Source: Ceraceosorus guamensis
Lineage: Eukaryota; Basidiomycota; Exobasidiomycetes; Ceraceosorales; Ceraceosoraceae
Length of the DNA stretch: 64,000 nucleotides
Assembly (NCBI RefSeq): GCF_003144195.1
Contig: NW_020289996.1
Coordinates: forward strand, 373,419-437,418
Direction of reading: 5' to 3'
Shown piece by piece: positions 1 through 11,299 of the stretch (positions are counted from its first letter, which is position 1; the number at the start of each line of letters is the position of its first letter). The position numbers and the translations under genes were made by a program. The notes beneath the pieces were generated by a model. It worked only from the letters and a program-made list of their open reading frames with translations. It was not told the origin of the DNA and searched no databases.

Positions 1-1207
1 GGACCGACTGCATCCAGAATGGGAACGAAAAGCTGTAGAGGAAAGGCGCGGCCACATGATGAGCGAACAATCTGCGAACCCTGGACGTCAAAGGGACTTG
101 CTATGACTCACTTCCGCGTCCACGGTGCCCTTGCTGAAGAGAAGCTTCTTGCGGATAGCCTGCGATGCCGTGCCTCTGACCCAGCCAGGTGGCACCGCGC
201 TGAGGTTGGCTGGCAGCTCTTCAATACTAGGAATTTCGCCTTTGCGCTCAGAGATGGCCGAGACTAGCAGTGGCAGCCAGGCTCTACAAAGTAGAGCAAC
301 AAGAATGGTCAGTACCGAGCATGAAGGTCAGTACTCGCGAGCCTCACCTCGAGTGTCTCTTGAAAGTGCCAGAACGCTTCGCTACCGCCTTCCATCCATA
401 CACGACGGTAGCAGTGCCGTCGAAATAGCCATTGGTAGTATCCTTGAATGTAGCCGGTAAGGCCAAAGTCTGCGATTTCGCGCTGCCAGGCTTGGTCTCG
501 AAAGTGGTTGGCAAGATGCTGCTCACATCCCACGCGGTAATGTCAGAACGATCCACTTTGGCTTTGCCGGTTGTCAAGAGATGCTCTTCGACCGCGTCTG
601 TCTTTGCTCCTTCGCGCGCATAAAGGACGGCTCGCCGCACAAAGATGGTCTGTGACCCGAGCGGGTGAAGCGTCAGCTAAAGGCATCCAAAGGTTATGTA
701 CAGCTGAACTCGCCTCTGTATGCGGGTTGGTGTAGCGGTTGCCATACTGATCCCACGAGTAGCCTGGCAGGATGCGGAATGCGATGTCAGCAGGCGACGT
801 GGTCAGAGGGAACGAGCACCGACGTTGCACGCACCGTAGCTGTGTACTTCTCCTTTGAGCTCGACGGTTAGCTGCTCGAGGTCCGAGTCCGCAGCCAGCG
901 CCCTCTCATCGATTTCGACTTGCGCGGTGACCGCTTGTCCAGGAAAGTACACTCTGGCTATGTCTGCGTGGATTTTGGGCACAGGCTTCTTGTTGCCGGC
1001 ATCTTCGCTTTCTGATGCGTCTCTTCTTAGCATCGCTCTCCACTTGCCCTTGCCACTGCTGCCATTGGTCGATTCGCCCTCTCCGCGCTTTGACTCGTTT
1101 GGATCGTCCGTGCTCTTCCGCGAGTAGAGAGCCAATAGTCCGACATATTGGCCCACGGGATCTGGCAAGTGCTTCTTGCCTTTTGTCAAGCTGCGTTGAC
1201 CGCTCAT
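1..1207 (-). CDS. Arrestin-fold (arrestin N-like) protein, 5' part
   Basis: Five exons are readable: 1207-835, 763-714, 649-348, 283-112 and 32 to the window edge; the gene runs off the left end, so its C-terminus is missing. The first in-frame ATG (1207, MSGQRSLT) is taken as start. After a charged leader of about 75 residues comes an arrestin-like N-domain: a beta-sandwich pattern with VYFPGQAVTAQVEI, LTVELKGEVHSYG, and DGTATVVYGWKAVAKRSG near residues 75-245. Arrestin-related proteins are usually cargo adaptors that link membrane proteins to ubiquitin ligases; which branch this belongs to cannot be told, since the C-domain and any PPxY motifs lie outside. The second intron (650-713) must use a GC donor to keep frame; the others are GT-AG. 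Family assignment is by pattern only and is moderate. Confidence 0.6.
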
Positions 1208-2621
1208 CTCTGCCAGTCGTGAATGGTGAAGGGCGCTTCGTGCACGCGTCTCGTTCTGTTTGACTGAGGTCACTAATTAATTGCGACAGGTAGCTTGAGT
1301 CAAGAGTATCTGCAACAGGAAGGCGGAGATTGATTATTGTGGGCGCACGTGCGGGCCAAGCCACTCGCCTCTGGCTCCTATTTAAGGTTTTTGCGTTCCA
1401 GCTGCTGTCTAGATGCTGTCAGAGCTATCGTGCTATACAGAGCTTGAGGGGAGAAAGGAAGTGCGTGGACGCACAGGTTTCGATTCGTCGAGTGCTGCTG
1501 TGTGCTATAGCATGTCATATATGCACCTCTGTGAGCTATGACGCCATGCTGAGCATTCAACGAAGTGGGTTTGAGTCAAGAGTACAGATTTAATCGTGAA
1601 TATTTAAAAATATAGGAGCAACTCTACTCGCAGCTTTCTTGCTCTCATGCGCACGGCAACTATCATGTATCTCAGGCAAACATCAGCAGCAAACAACCTC
1701 TGCATCTCTGTTCCACTATAAACGACACGCTGCTGCACGCCGGCGCAGCGTCTCATGCACGTCACGCGGGGACGACATGGTAAAAATAAAACGGCGCAAT
1801 CGCGCGTGCTGATCATCATGCTGATGGTTGCTCAGCATGCAAGAGAGGATTCCATACAGAGGAAAGAGCCAAGAGTTGAGTCGTCGCGGGTTGTGCGAGT
1901 GCGGGACGAAGCTGTAGACGGAGTGTGCGCACGGCCACGCTGTATTCTATATTATTATTATTATTATGGCACATAGAATCGTGAATGTCTGGTCTCGATC
2001 GAGTTTAGCTCGAGTGGTCTGTGCGAGCAGAGCCTCGTGCACTCACACTCTGACTCAACTCGTGGTCCGGCTGCGACCAGCCCGCTCAATTTCCGCTGCA
2101 TGGCCGCATGCACCCATGCACAGCTAAATGCAGGCGCTGGGCGACTACTCGCATGCAGGCATCATTCGATCACTGCATCGTGACGAGACTCGTCGAGTGT
2201 GGCTGTGCTGAGTTGTCTGTGGATGCGCCAAGACCAGCGCAGGAACATCAGAGACGCTGCTGCTGGTGAGCGTTGTGCGCGATGAGTGAGCTTTGGGGGC
2301 GCGGGGTACGCTCGTCATATCAGCCGATTCTTTCGTCTTAGATGCATGGCATGGCGCTCAGCCTCGTCTTAACAGCTGACAACCAAAAGAATTGGATGAC
2401 GACGAGGTGATGCTCTCATTTGCGAAGCTTTTGCGAAAGTGTCATCGGGGACGAAAGCGACCATCCGCTTATCGCACCAGTCGCTCAACACCGTTACTCT
2501 CCACGCGCTTGCGGCCTGTGACTCCCTCGAGAGCTGCGCCATCGATTTGACAGCGTAGATAGACAACGCCGACAAGCGTCCATCCACCTCCAGCTGTGAC
2601 TTTTGCGAGCAGCGCGTCCAG
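1208..2621. other. Spacer between divergent genes, no gene seen
   Basis: This region separates the arrestin-like gene from the SIMPL gene. Open frames are short and look random. It carries two copies of GAGTCAAGAGT (1297-1307, 1573-1583), two of AATCGTGAAT (1592-1601, 1977-1986) and an ATT microsatellite at about 1951-1967. Promoters of both flanking genes should lie at its ends; I see no clear core element. Confidence 0.6.
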
Positions 2622-3494
2622 ATGCCGACGACCATTCGCGTCAGTGGTCAAGCTCAGACCACGCACAAGGCTGAATTGGCAACGCTGAAACTTCAGATCC
2701 GCTACGAGCACGTCAGCAAGGAGGAGGTGAGCCAAGGTCTGGCTTGCTCACATTGCGCCGCATGGCTTTACTGACTCGATCCAAGCTGCTGGTCTTGTCT
2801 CAGGCGAGCGCTCAAGTCAGAAGAACAGCTGCTCAGCTCTCCGGCATTCTCTCCGATCTGGCACCCAAGGATCCGAATGGCGCTATTGCTCTAACCGCGC
2901 CGGTCGCGGCGTGGAGTATGGAGAGCTTGACAGTCACCCTTCCTTGGTATGGCATCGATGACGATGAGGCAAAGCGCAAGAAGCGCAAGTCTGTAGCTCA
3001 GACTGCGGTGGAGGCCACCTTTCGGGACATTGCCAAGGTGAGAGCGCTCGCGCTTTTGTGAAAATTTACCATTCTGATGAGAGCACGCCGCGCAACGCTC
3101 ATCGCGTTGCTCGCTCCCTGACACTGGACAGCTTTCAGACATCATCACGACAGTCTCTGCCATTCCGCACGTCTCCTTGCAGAGGGTAGGATGGAAATTG
3201 ACTAAAGCTACGCGAGATTCCTCGCAGAGCGATCTGCGTCGACGAGCAGCGGGAAATGCGAGGGTGAAAGCCGAGGATTACGCCGCCGCGCTGGGCTGCA
3301 CTGCTTCGCTGAAATGCGTGGAGGTGAGCGACTTCAATGCTAGCCCCGGGTGGGGAGCGGCGCGCACGTATGGAGCGCCCATGATGGCAAGAGGAGCGGT
3401 TCCAGGCTCTCAGCCCCAGGCTCCAGATATTGAGCTCAAGCCGGAAGACATCGATGTCAGCATCGAAGTGCAGACTGTATGGGAAGCCGAATAG
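2622..3494 (+). CDS. SIMPL domain (DUF541) protein
   Basis: Exons 2622-2726, 2804-3037 and 3132-3494, all in phase 0, give 233 residues. The protein opens with MPTTIRVSGQAQTTHKAELA, matching the start of SIMPL (DUF541) domains, where a short 'I.V.G.A....K.D.A' strand is followed by repeated beta-alpha units. The C-terminal part has the family's 'A..KAE.YA.ALG' helix (ARVKAEDYAAALGCTASLKC) and ends with a 'DVSIEVQTVWEAE' strand like the usual final strand. SIMPL proteins are mostly known from bacteria, as secreted or periplasmic proteins; fungal copies are uncharacterised. No signal peptide is visible, so this one is probably cytosolic. Function unknown. Intron 1 is 77 and intron 2 is 94 bases, with normal GT-AG ends. 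Confidence 0.8.
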
Positions 3495-3723
3495 CTGAAG
3501 ACTGTTATCGCTCCCTCCAGAGCCCCGGCTCGCTTGGCCAGCGCAAAAGTCCAGTGGACAATCTTCGGGGCGTGCTGGAAGGCACGCTTTTGAAGAACCT
3601 GTGCCTCCCCGATCGCGTCGAAGCTAAGCTAATGCAGTCTGCCCTTCTGAGCTTGTCCTCTGCAATGCAATACGAATCATGGGTAGTGCACCTTAACGTT
3701 CAGGACTGACAGATTTGCTCTGC

Positions 3724-4704
3724 TCAACCTCGCTTCTTCTCCTGCTCGGTGAGCGCCTTCTCAAAATCGGTCCTAGGTCGAACTTTTCCATTCGCCATGC
3801 GCTTCAGCTGGGGAAGATTGAGCGGCCATCCAGGCTGAGGGTTCTTAATACGTCCAGAGATCTGACGAATCAGTTTCTCGTATGCTGGAGCGTTCGCAAC
3901 AGGGCTTGCCTCCTTTGCCTTTACAAAGGCAGGTGAAGGGCTGGCAGATTTCCACAATGGTGATCGTGGAGTCTCGGGATGATGGCGACCATCTGCCCAA
4001 GGTATGGTGCTGGCGTCGCTCTTGATGCTGCTTGCTCGCGAAACTGTTATTGGTTTCCTCAGCAAGTGCTCGGGCAGCGAGAACAGCGAAGAATCGCTCG
4101 ACTTACGCGTCTCTGGCGTGTCCGGGTTTGACTCGGTCTTCTAAGAGAGGGAAAAGCGAGGGCATCAAAATAAAGCTCAGAGGCCGGATACGAGCCGCGG
4201 ATCAAGGCCGCCCGAGGTTGCGCTCCGAGGTTGCGCTCGCTCACTCACTCCTCTTCTCGACTTTTCCGGAACGACTTCGGGGTAATGATGTGGATCTCCA
4301 TTCTTCGGACGCATCTCGGATGCGGCTGGACTCCACTGGCTGGGCGATCGGATAGGCGAAGGAGCGAATCCTGGTGCCCAGCGATCCGACATGCTGAAAG
4401 AGGAGCTTGATGAGCTGCTCCAGCTTGGGGTAGGTGAGGAGTGCGATGCGACAGAAGAGCTCTTCCTCTTGAGACGCAGCCCACTCTTCGTGCTCTTCCA
4501 AACCTTGCCCAGGGTGCTTAGGATTCCTCTCTGCACCAGCATCTCTCGCAATTTGACGCCGCTCTGCGAAGCCCGGGGCTCCAGAGCGCGACAAGGCGTT
4601 ACGATCCCATCACACGGCCCTGCATATCCAGGAGCAGCCAGGCAGGGCAAGAAGAGCACGTGCAGAAGGAAAAGGATAGAATTTAGATCGATGAATTGAC
4701 GCAT
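3724..4704 (-). CDS. Putative secreted protein, Ser-rich, unknown function
   Basis: Two exons, 4704-4249 and 4140-3724, give 290 residues. The ATG at 4704 is chosen because it starts a good signal peptide (MRQFIDLNSILFLLHVLFLP, then CLAAPG). An upstream non-ATG extension of the frame is ignored. The mature part has a basic segment (LGKVWKSTKSGLRLKRKSSS), a serine run near residue 115, and a C-terminal segment EKLIRQISGRIKNPQPGWPL followed by basic residues. No known domain recognised. The intron (4141-4248) has a GTGAGT donor. Inside exon 2, 4044-4106 looks like a perfect 63-base intron (GTAAGT..ACAG), but it is a multiple of three, so both forms read through. The next two genes downstream on this strand also encode small secreted proteins, which suggests an effector-type group. 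Confidence 0.6.
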
Positions 4705-5802
4705 GAGCGCTTCGAAGGGTCGAAAGTTGACCTGCAAGAGCCTGCTCTCGCTAGGCACGAATTAGCAGGATGGAAGGTTGTTGATCGAGGAATGTCTCAA
4801 GGGTCTTCGTCGAGCAGAGGCCAGCTCTGCCTAGACTTTAAGATCTACGACGATTGTGGAGTGAAATGCTGATGTGAGACAGAAGGTGAGTTGGTGTTGA
4901 GTCCCCGGCAACCTCACGCAATCAGCAGCGGCTCTTCGACGGACATTTGTAGGAATGAAAGCAAGGGTGCGAGCACGGCATGTAGACAACCTATCAGGCA
5001 CCAAAGTGGAGAAGTCGCACGGTCAAATTGATTCGATACACGCCGGCCAAGAACTCGGAGGCCACATGCATGACTCCTGTGCTGGCCGCCACGATACAGA
5101 CAGCGCTTCGAGCTGGCGTTGGTCTACTGTCAACGCCACTCGTGGCTTAGATGACGCCAAAATCGGCATCTTGTTTGGCGCAACGGTCCGGTACAAATCG
5201 ATCGACCCATTCGACGTGCAGGAAATGGCAAAGAAAGGCAAAGGCGGCCAGGCGCCACCTGTGCACGCGGGCCCGCAATAAGTCATACGTGCCTGGCAGC
5301 AATGTCTGTTGCGCTCTGACTCGATCAACTCTACCCGGGACCCTGGCTACCTGGCAATTGCTTGGGCGTATAGCCGCCGATGAGGGCGTACGCGGAACGC
5401 CGCAAGGTACTCCTCGTTCCCGAATCACGCTTCACATGCATGGTCGCACCTCCGCCATGCTTTCGCCACCGCTGCTAGCCTGCCTGCCACCTCTCACTCT
5501 CAATAGCTACCAGGTGGCACGGCGAGCTGAACGCTGAAACAATAAGTGTACCAGCACTTGTGAGCATTCGACATCACAATCCGCTCCGCTGCTCAGGCAG
5601 AAGATTGAGGCGAGCAGAAATCTCATGAGCGTATTGCATCTCTTGGTTTTTTCTCTTCGCTTTTGGCTTTCCAATCGCGTGCGCTGGACACAAGTCGCTA
5701 AGGATGAACTTGGATCGGTATGCACGAGAGCGAACCATATGGTGAGAAGGTCGCTACAGCACTTTTGCCCTGCAAGTCTAGAGCACACTTGTACGGATGA
5801 TT
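4705..5802. other. Spacer, no convincing gene
   Basis: Open frames reach about 130 codons on both strands but overlap one another, lack recognisable domains and lack signal peptides. The 5' end of the secreted-protein gene at 4704 must have its promoter here. Nothing else is supported. Confidence 0.5.
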
Positions 5803-6318
5803 TCACTTGCCATGCACGATGCGTGGCTCGTCAAAGTATGCTCCTTGCTTGTGCGAGAAGGGACCAAGCCCCCAGCGTCCGGCGCCGCCAAACTCTACCC
5901 TGGAGTTGCTCGTTGCCTCTTTCGACGCCTTCTCAGCTTTTTGGTGGTTCTCCCCATTGCCATGATGCTCCTTTTGTTGTGCGTGGCCTTGATGGCCATG
6001 GTGCTCAGGATTCTTGAGTCTACTCTCGGGCTGCCCAAGGCTATCAGCGTACTTCTGCAACCTCTTCTTCTCCATCTGGCCAGCGCGCGAGCCACCAGAC
6101 AACCCCGCAATCTTGGCTGTTTGCGGCAAGAGCAGCGAGTTTGTGAGACTCGGTGTGCCCCCTGGCCTCGCGTAGTTCGTCAAGGGCTCGTCCCATCGAG
6201 TGCCAAATGCATGCCTGTCCAGTCCGGGATTGCCGTCGATGGTTGGCGACGAGATGAGCGGCAGTGCGAATGCCGAGCCGATGCTGAAGCAGTACGCGAT
6301 CGAGATGGATGCTCTCAT
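5803..6318 (-). CDS. Small secreted protein, effector-like
   Basis: A single exon of 171 codons starts at an ATG with a clear signal peptide (MRASISIAYCFSIGSAFALP). The mature chain begins LISSPTIDGNPGLDRHAFGT and continues DEPLTNYARPGG, then a low-complexity basic, histidine-, glutamine- and glycine-rich stretch (HHGHQGHAQQKEHHGNGENH) around residues 108-127. No cysteine pairs or known domain. The motif NPGL followed about ten residues later by PLT is shared with the gene at 7559-7795 on the same strand, so the two are likely paralogues. Smut fungi commonly keep runs of such secreted proteins as virulence factors; whether this one acts on a host is inference. The coding call is supported by the signal peptide and the shared motif. 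Confidence 0.65.
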   Translation of the reverse strand: MRASISIAYCFSIGSAFALPLISSPTIDGNPGLDRHAFGTRWDEPLTNYARPGGTPSLTNSLLLPQTAKIAGLSGGSRAGQMEKKRLQKYADSLGQPESRLKNPEHHGHQGHAQQKEHHGNGENHQKAEKASKEATSNSRVEFGGAGRWGLGPFSHKQGAYFDEPRIVHGK

Positions 6319-7558
6319 CGTATTGCGTAAGGGTCTTGAAATCGCGGATCGGTGGTAGCAAGGGGGCTAGCTCGTCAGCAAGCGATGCAGCAGGAACTAT
6401 GCACAGGTCGCAGCAAGCGCACCTTGATTAAGAGAGGTGCCTTGCGGTCCAGCCGAAGATTCGCTTAGTGCTCTGGCAGAAATGTCAAAAGGTGTGGGAT
6501 GCCTGCCGCACCGAGACCTGCTCAGTACGTAGGTGGACAATTGTGATTGGTGTGAAGGTGAGTGATGTCCTGCATGTGGACCCAGAAAGATATTCAGAAG
6601 CGATGCAGCCTTTTACGACACTGCCGTTCGACTGAATCCTTCCAATGTCTAGCTTTTACAACGACTCCACGAGCGCCAAGGGAAGTGCTACCGGTACGCG
6701 GCGCAATCGTGGGCTGAAAGAGGCACGCTGGGATACTCGCGTATCGGTATATTTGGCCGAGCGTCCACCGCATCGATGCACGCATAGCCAGTGCAGTTCA
6801 CTGAGCTTACCAAATTGGATCAGTACCGTCTACCCTCTAAACGCCTTCAATCGCATTTTCAAGACGTGCTACGGCGGCTTGGCGTACCCCAGTGCTCGTC
6901 GCCGATAGGATCATATCGGACGGCATCGCAGCCTTCCTTTCTCAGTCGAGGCAGTCGCTGATATAAGGCATGGCTCGAGCTCGACTGTCATAGCCGAAGA
7001 GAAGCAAAGCACCCACGTGGTATCAGGCCCTAAGCACTCCGGTGACGTGCTCATTCACGATTGGGGCATTGTGGTCTTGCGCACCCAAAATTGTTCTCAA
7101 TTGTGACGGTGCGTCGCACCATTTGCGTAAGAGACCTTGGAGCAGAGCCCGGCCGGGATAAGTGCGAATCTCGCACGACTCCTACCGTAAATATCTCACG
7201 CAGCTGAAGGAACACGCTTTAAGCGCTGCGCAATCGGTGATCGATCTATCAATCAAGTGAATGGGGCTAGTGATTAATTATTACGGACAATCATGCCACC
7301 TTGTCCGATGCCAACCTTGGGTGAGGTGAAAGTGTGCACGAATGAGTGGATTTGGGTAGCCCTAGTCCAGAAGCAGTGACTAACGTGTGGGCGAAAGGGC
7401 CCAGATGTCCACCCAAGCACGGTGATACCACTTCGCTTCCACCGCGTGCCCCGTCGATCACCGTGGAATTGCAGCTTGTGTTCGTGATGGGGAACTACGA
7501 AGGGCACGCTTGTTTGTGAACCACCTGTTCTTGAACCTCAGCCGCGAGCGTGCACACC
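6319..7558. other. Spacer inside the secreted-protein group
   Basis: No gene recognised. A plus-strand frame of 87 codons at 6645-6908 (start MSSFYNDSTSAKG) and a minus-strand frame of 77 codons at 7274-7507 are open but show no domain or signal peptide. The promoter of the 6318 gene lies at its left edge. Confidence 0.5.
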
Positions 7559-7795
7559 TCAGCCGCGTGGAGGGGGCACATCGTCCGTCACTAGATGCAC
7601 CCATTTGGCATTCGGTTTGCTGACGAAAACCTTGCGAGGCTCTCGATGCTTCCCCTTCGTGAGAGGTACAAGGTCGGCAAGTGCGAACTTTTTGAGTCCC
7701 GGGTTCCTGCCGATGTCTATTTCTCGCATGTGCGGTGCAGCGACTGCGCATCCGATGGCAAAGCAGAGCGTGATCAGAGCGATACTGAGCTTCAT
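7559..7795 (-). CDS. Small secreted protein, paralogue of the 5803-6318 product
   Basis: A single exon of 78 codons. The ATG at 7795 is chosen over an upstream non-ATG extension because it starts a textbook signal peptide (MKLSIALITLCFAIGCAVAA, cleavage probably before PHMR). The mature chain of about 58 residues starts PHMREIDIGRNPGLKKFALA and goes on DLVPLTKGKHREP, then a basic C-terminus ending VPPPRG. The IDIGRNPGL..PLT pattern matches TIDGNPGL..PLT in the neighbouring secreted protein at 5803-6318. No cysteines in the mature part. Function unknown; a candidate effector by size, signal peptide and clustering. Confidence 0.6.
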   Translation of the reverse strand: MKLSIALITLCFAIGCAVAAPHMREIDIGRNPGLKKFALADLVPLTKGKHREPRKVFVSKPNAKWVHLVTDDVPPPRG

Positions 7796-9534
7796 GGTGA
7801 AGGTGCTCTTCCTCGGATCAAAAGTATGGAGCAACGCGTCAGCCAATCATGCGCGAACAAGCTTGCCTCCAAACAAGCTCTCATGCTCACGTGGGGTGCT
7901 AGACTTCGGGTTGTGTGCTTTAGAGTTTAGTGCGCTTTCTGCGTTGCTCTGAGCGTTTGCGTTTGTTTGCCTGCCAGCTGTCAGCTGATGAGATCGATTG
8001 AGAGATTTGAAGGCTTGACTGGACTGAATGAGAGAAGACGGTCGCGACTGATTTTGACGATGGGTGCCCTCTTATACCTTCGCTGCATGGGCATCTTGCC
8101 GTAAATCAGTGTACCCACGCAGGTATGTCCACATCCTGTGTCGGACTTCGCCGCGACATGGCTCTGATTACTTGGTAGAAGCGCCCAGCGTAGCAGTAGG
8201 ATCGGCGCTTTGCAACCAGCCAGCGCCTCAGGCAAGACTTACATCCAAGGCACTTGCAAAGAGCATCTGTGGCGCAAGTCTTGCGAGGGCGATGGAGGGC
8301 TGACTTGCACAACGGCCCGCTTGGTTATGAGCTGATCGTCTGTGACGCTATTCACGACGTGCATGGCGATCGACGACTGCTGTGAGAAGTCAGCAATGCA
8401 ACAAGGGGTCGAGCTCGACGTAGGTGGGAGGTTTGCAATGGTGCCAAGCAACTTGTGTGTAGAGAACGTGAAGAAGAGATTTCTGGACAGCAATTGCACA
8501 AAGACCATCGAGATGATCAAGCTGAGGTCTTTGACGTTCCTCAGCCCAAGTCAAATACGGGCGGCGGCCCGGAGTGACCTGATGGGTGAAGTCACGCAAG
8601 AACAGAGTAGCATGGATGGCAGTCCGAGTCGGCGTGAAGCTTACCTCGTGCCGTTGGCTCCTAATGATGAACGTGGACCCGCGTGAAGACAATCCAGGCC
8701 AATCAGCATCCCGTGTGCGTACTGTGACTCAACTATGCACGCTATAGCGAAGCAAGTCGGTCGAGTCAAGACGAATGACTCTGTTCCTGATTCAACAACA
8801 TTCTTGGCACTTTGACTGCACTTCCAGCCGCGGCGTTCAGTGTCAAGGCCCCGACACGTGAACATGAGGAAACAAGAGCACAAGGTAGCGGCGCCGCTTT
8901 GCCAACCCTGCTCCTGGATCGCAATGTATAGATGCTGATGAGTGGATCGACATGACGCATCGCCGAGCTAAGTGCTCAAGATGCACGCTCGGGTCCCCAT
9001 CCTCGATGAAAGACAGCTCCCTGCTCAAAGTTACCAGCTTCTGGCGTTACAATCAAACAGTGGATGAGCGACAAGCTCGACCAGCAGCGCGAGCATCTCA
9101 ACTTACCACAAGGGCAAAACGAAGCCAACGATGCGCCGGTGAGCGCCTCTGCAAGCACGCCGCCGCTTACTAGTGGGGAACAATTCAGCTTGCCAACACA
9201 AGACGGGCTCGCATCTGCGCAGCGCACGTTCCTCAGTGATCCTGCTTCTCGCCGCTGTGCTACGCATGGATGCATGCTTCTTCAACAGTCTGAGTGTGGA
9301 TGTGGGATTCCGTAGTAGGCTACGCCTTGCCAATTATTACCCTGCTCTCCCGGGTCTTGACTGGAAGAGCGATTGCTGATGGACTAGGCTAGTCTCATCA
9401 CCTCGTGCGGACGGATGAGCACCGCCAGCAGCCCCGCAAGCAGTCGGCGAACTCACCACTCGTGACTGACTACCGATACAAGCAGTCCCTCATGCCACAA
9501 AGGCAAGAGTATGAGCACTTGAATGTGCATTGCA
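7796..9534. other. Spacer, mostly empty, with two weak candidate frames
   Basis: Apart from the doubtful small gene at 9064-9315, I see only one frame worth noting, 8363-8686 on the plus strand (about 107 codons, starting MAIDDCCEKSAMQQGVELDV). It has no recognisable domain and no splice signals that extend it. Treat the region as intergenic until transcript data say otherwise. Confidence 0.45.
9064..9315 (+). CDS. Doubtful small open reading frame
   Basis: An ATG-started frame of 83 codons beginning MSDKLDQQREHLNLPQGQNE and then rich in Ala, Ser and Thr. The first 60 residues have a composition like a real, disordered protein N-terminus. The last 20, with a cluster of cysteines, look more random, so an intron there is possible. 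It lies convergent to ERG27. I do not recognise it, and it may be chance. Confidence 0.2.
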   Translation: MSDKLDQQREHLNLPQGQNEANDAPVSASASTPPLTSGEQFSLPTQDGLASAQRTFLSDPASRRCATHGCMLLQQSECGCGIP

Positions 9535-11299
9535 TCAGGTCTCTGCCAGCTCATCTGCCTGAGTCCTTCGTCGTACATCACCGCTTTGGAACTTTGACCG
9601 AATGTCAAATTGCTCTCCCGCGTGATCTGCTTTGCGGTCCCGATGAGTTCCATGCAGATTCTCCGGCACTCCCTTCATATTCTTCTTCCACACATCCCTC
9701 GTGATATCTTCTAGGGCCTCGATCAGTTGATCCGCCTTCTTTCGAACCACGTCTCCCTCCTTTCCCTCCTTTCCTTTCTTCACCAACCCGGAAGCCGAAC
9801 TTTCATCCGACCAGCCGTCGACCCTGCCAGATGAAACGTATTCTTGCCCCCAAAAGTTGGCGCACGAGCCGTACCGCAGGCTCGGGCTGAGCAAGTGTCG
9901 GGGTGCGAGAGCCACGTGAGAAGCTGCCACTGCTCCTTTATATGGCTGAATGGGGTGATTCGGCGAAAATGTCCATCGAGCCTGTTCGGGAATTGCAAAA
10001 GCCATCAGAAGAGCCCATGAGCAATTTGCTTTGCTAGCAGCACGCACGAAATAGAAGGCGGCGTGCATGCACCAAGCTAGCACCACGTTGAGGAATTCGG
10101 AAAAGATGCTGCTTGCCACTACGCCTGGATGGACTACAAAGCTCTCAGGCGAATGCCGCTTAACACCGTTAGTGTGGACTTGAAGGCCGTGGTGCTGGCG
10201 ATCGAACAGCGATGCATGAAGCCTCTGGCTGAGTCCGATTGACGCAAGCTCGCATTGGTATTTGCTTGACTCGTAAGGGCAGTGGCGCCTCTGACTGTCG
10301 AGACATTGAGGGTCACGCGCGTCATAGTGTCGCTCTAATGCCTCGATGGAACTTGTCCAGATGATGCGAGAGGGGGTGTCGAACGGACTGGCCCGCAGAG
10401 CGGGTAACAATGCTCTTGTCTGTCGCCACGTATAGGAGCAGTGCGCTTGAGTCACTGCTCAATCGCCGTGATGACAGGAAGCATGCTACTCACGACGACG
10501 TAGTGTGCACCCACATTCGCCTGCCAGACCCATCCGTATCCGTCTGAGCTGCGATCACCTGACCTTTGAAGTTTGTACTTCGGCAGTGTGACAGCAACGT
10601 GCAAGCTGGTAAGCACCTGCCAGACAGCCAGTGGCCAATCCAAGCCGATCCAAGCGGCACCTCCAGCATTGAGAACGAGATGCGTGATATAGCCATACCT
10701 TATTTAGACGACGGGGATGAGTCACTGATTTTGACCTCGGCAGCTGCGCAAGACACTCACCTCTGTGTGACCTCGCTGGCACAGCTCAGGGCGCTAGACA
10801 TGCTGTTCAAGTCAAGCTCGACAACCTCAATCTGCGTCCCTTCGCAGAAGCGTCGCCTGTATGCGGCAGCTGCTCTCGGCTCACGTTGATCCAATTCGAG
10901 CAAGTTTCCCTTCTCATCTCTGCTGTAATCCCCACGAGCCGACATGTCTCCACTGGCAAATTGGTGTTCGTCATGCTTGAAGCTCTGTCTAGGTACATCG
11001 CACAAAGACTCGGAGGTCTCTGGCAGGCGAGCGAGATTCCACAAGAGCGTTTGCAGCTCGGTTTTCGCCGCATGCGCTTTCTTCAGATTCCTACAAGCAA
11101 GGACCAAAGTGCACCCATTAGGAGCAGCGAAAGGTGACGGCGTAGCCTCGCTGTCAGAGGAATGAGAGCTAGATAGGCTCCAGTCTGGCCGAGTGTCCGG
11201 GGGCAATGCGTGCGACAGCTGGACTAGGAGACGCTGTGCTGTTCCGAATCCGAGCCCGGCGTTGGCGCCCGTGATCACAATGATTGGCCGAGCGGACAT
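9535..11299 (-). CDS. ERG27: 3-keto-steroid reductase (sterol C-4 demethylation)
   Basis: Exons 11299-10761, 10698-10494 and 10419-9535 give 542 residues. Erg27 reduces the 3-keto sterol made during C-4 demethylation in ergosterol synthesis, working at the ER with Erg25 and Erg26. It is a short-chain dehydrogenase: TGANAGLGFG near residue 11 is the NADP-binding glycine motif, LVLNAGG is the NAG strand, IIWTSSIEA holds the catalytic Ser, and YESSKYQ gives the catalytic Tyr297 and Lys301. Family-specific stretches are IGLDWPLAVWQVLT, GYGWVWQANVGAHYV and VVHPGVVASSIF. Exon 1 has a serine-rich insertion (residues about 37-60), and the C-terminus carries a charged tail after YVSSGRVDGW, making it longer than the yeast enzyme. 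Introns are 62 and 74 bases, GT-AG. Confidence 0.9.

Noticed and set aside
4955-5281. Plus-strand frame of 108 codons ending ..MAKKGKGGQAPPVHAGPQ
   Set aside because: No domain, no signal peptide and no partner exons found; overlapping frames on the other strand are equally open.
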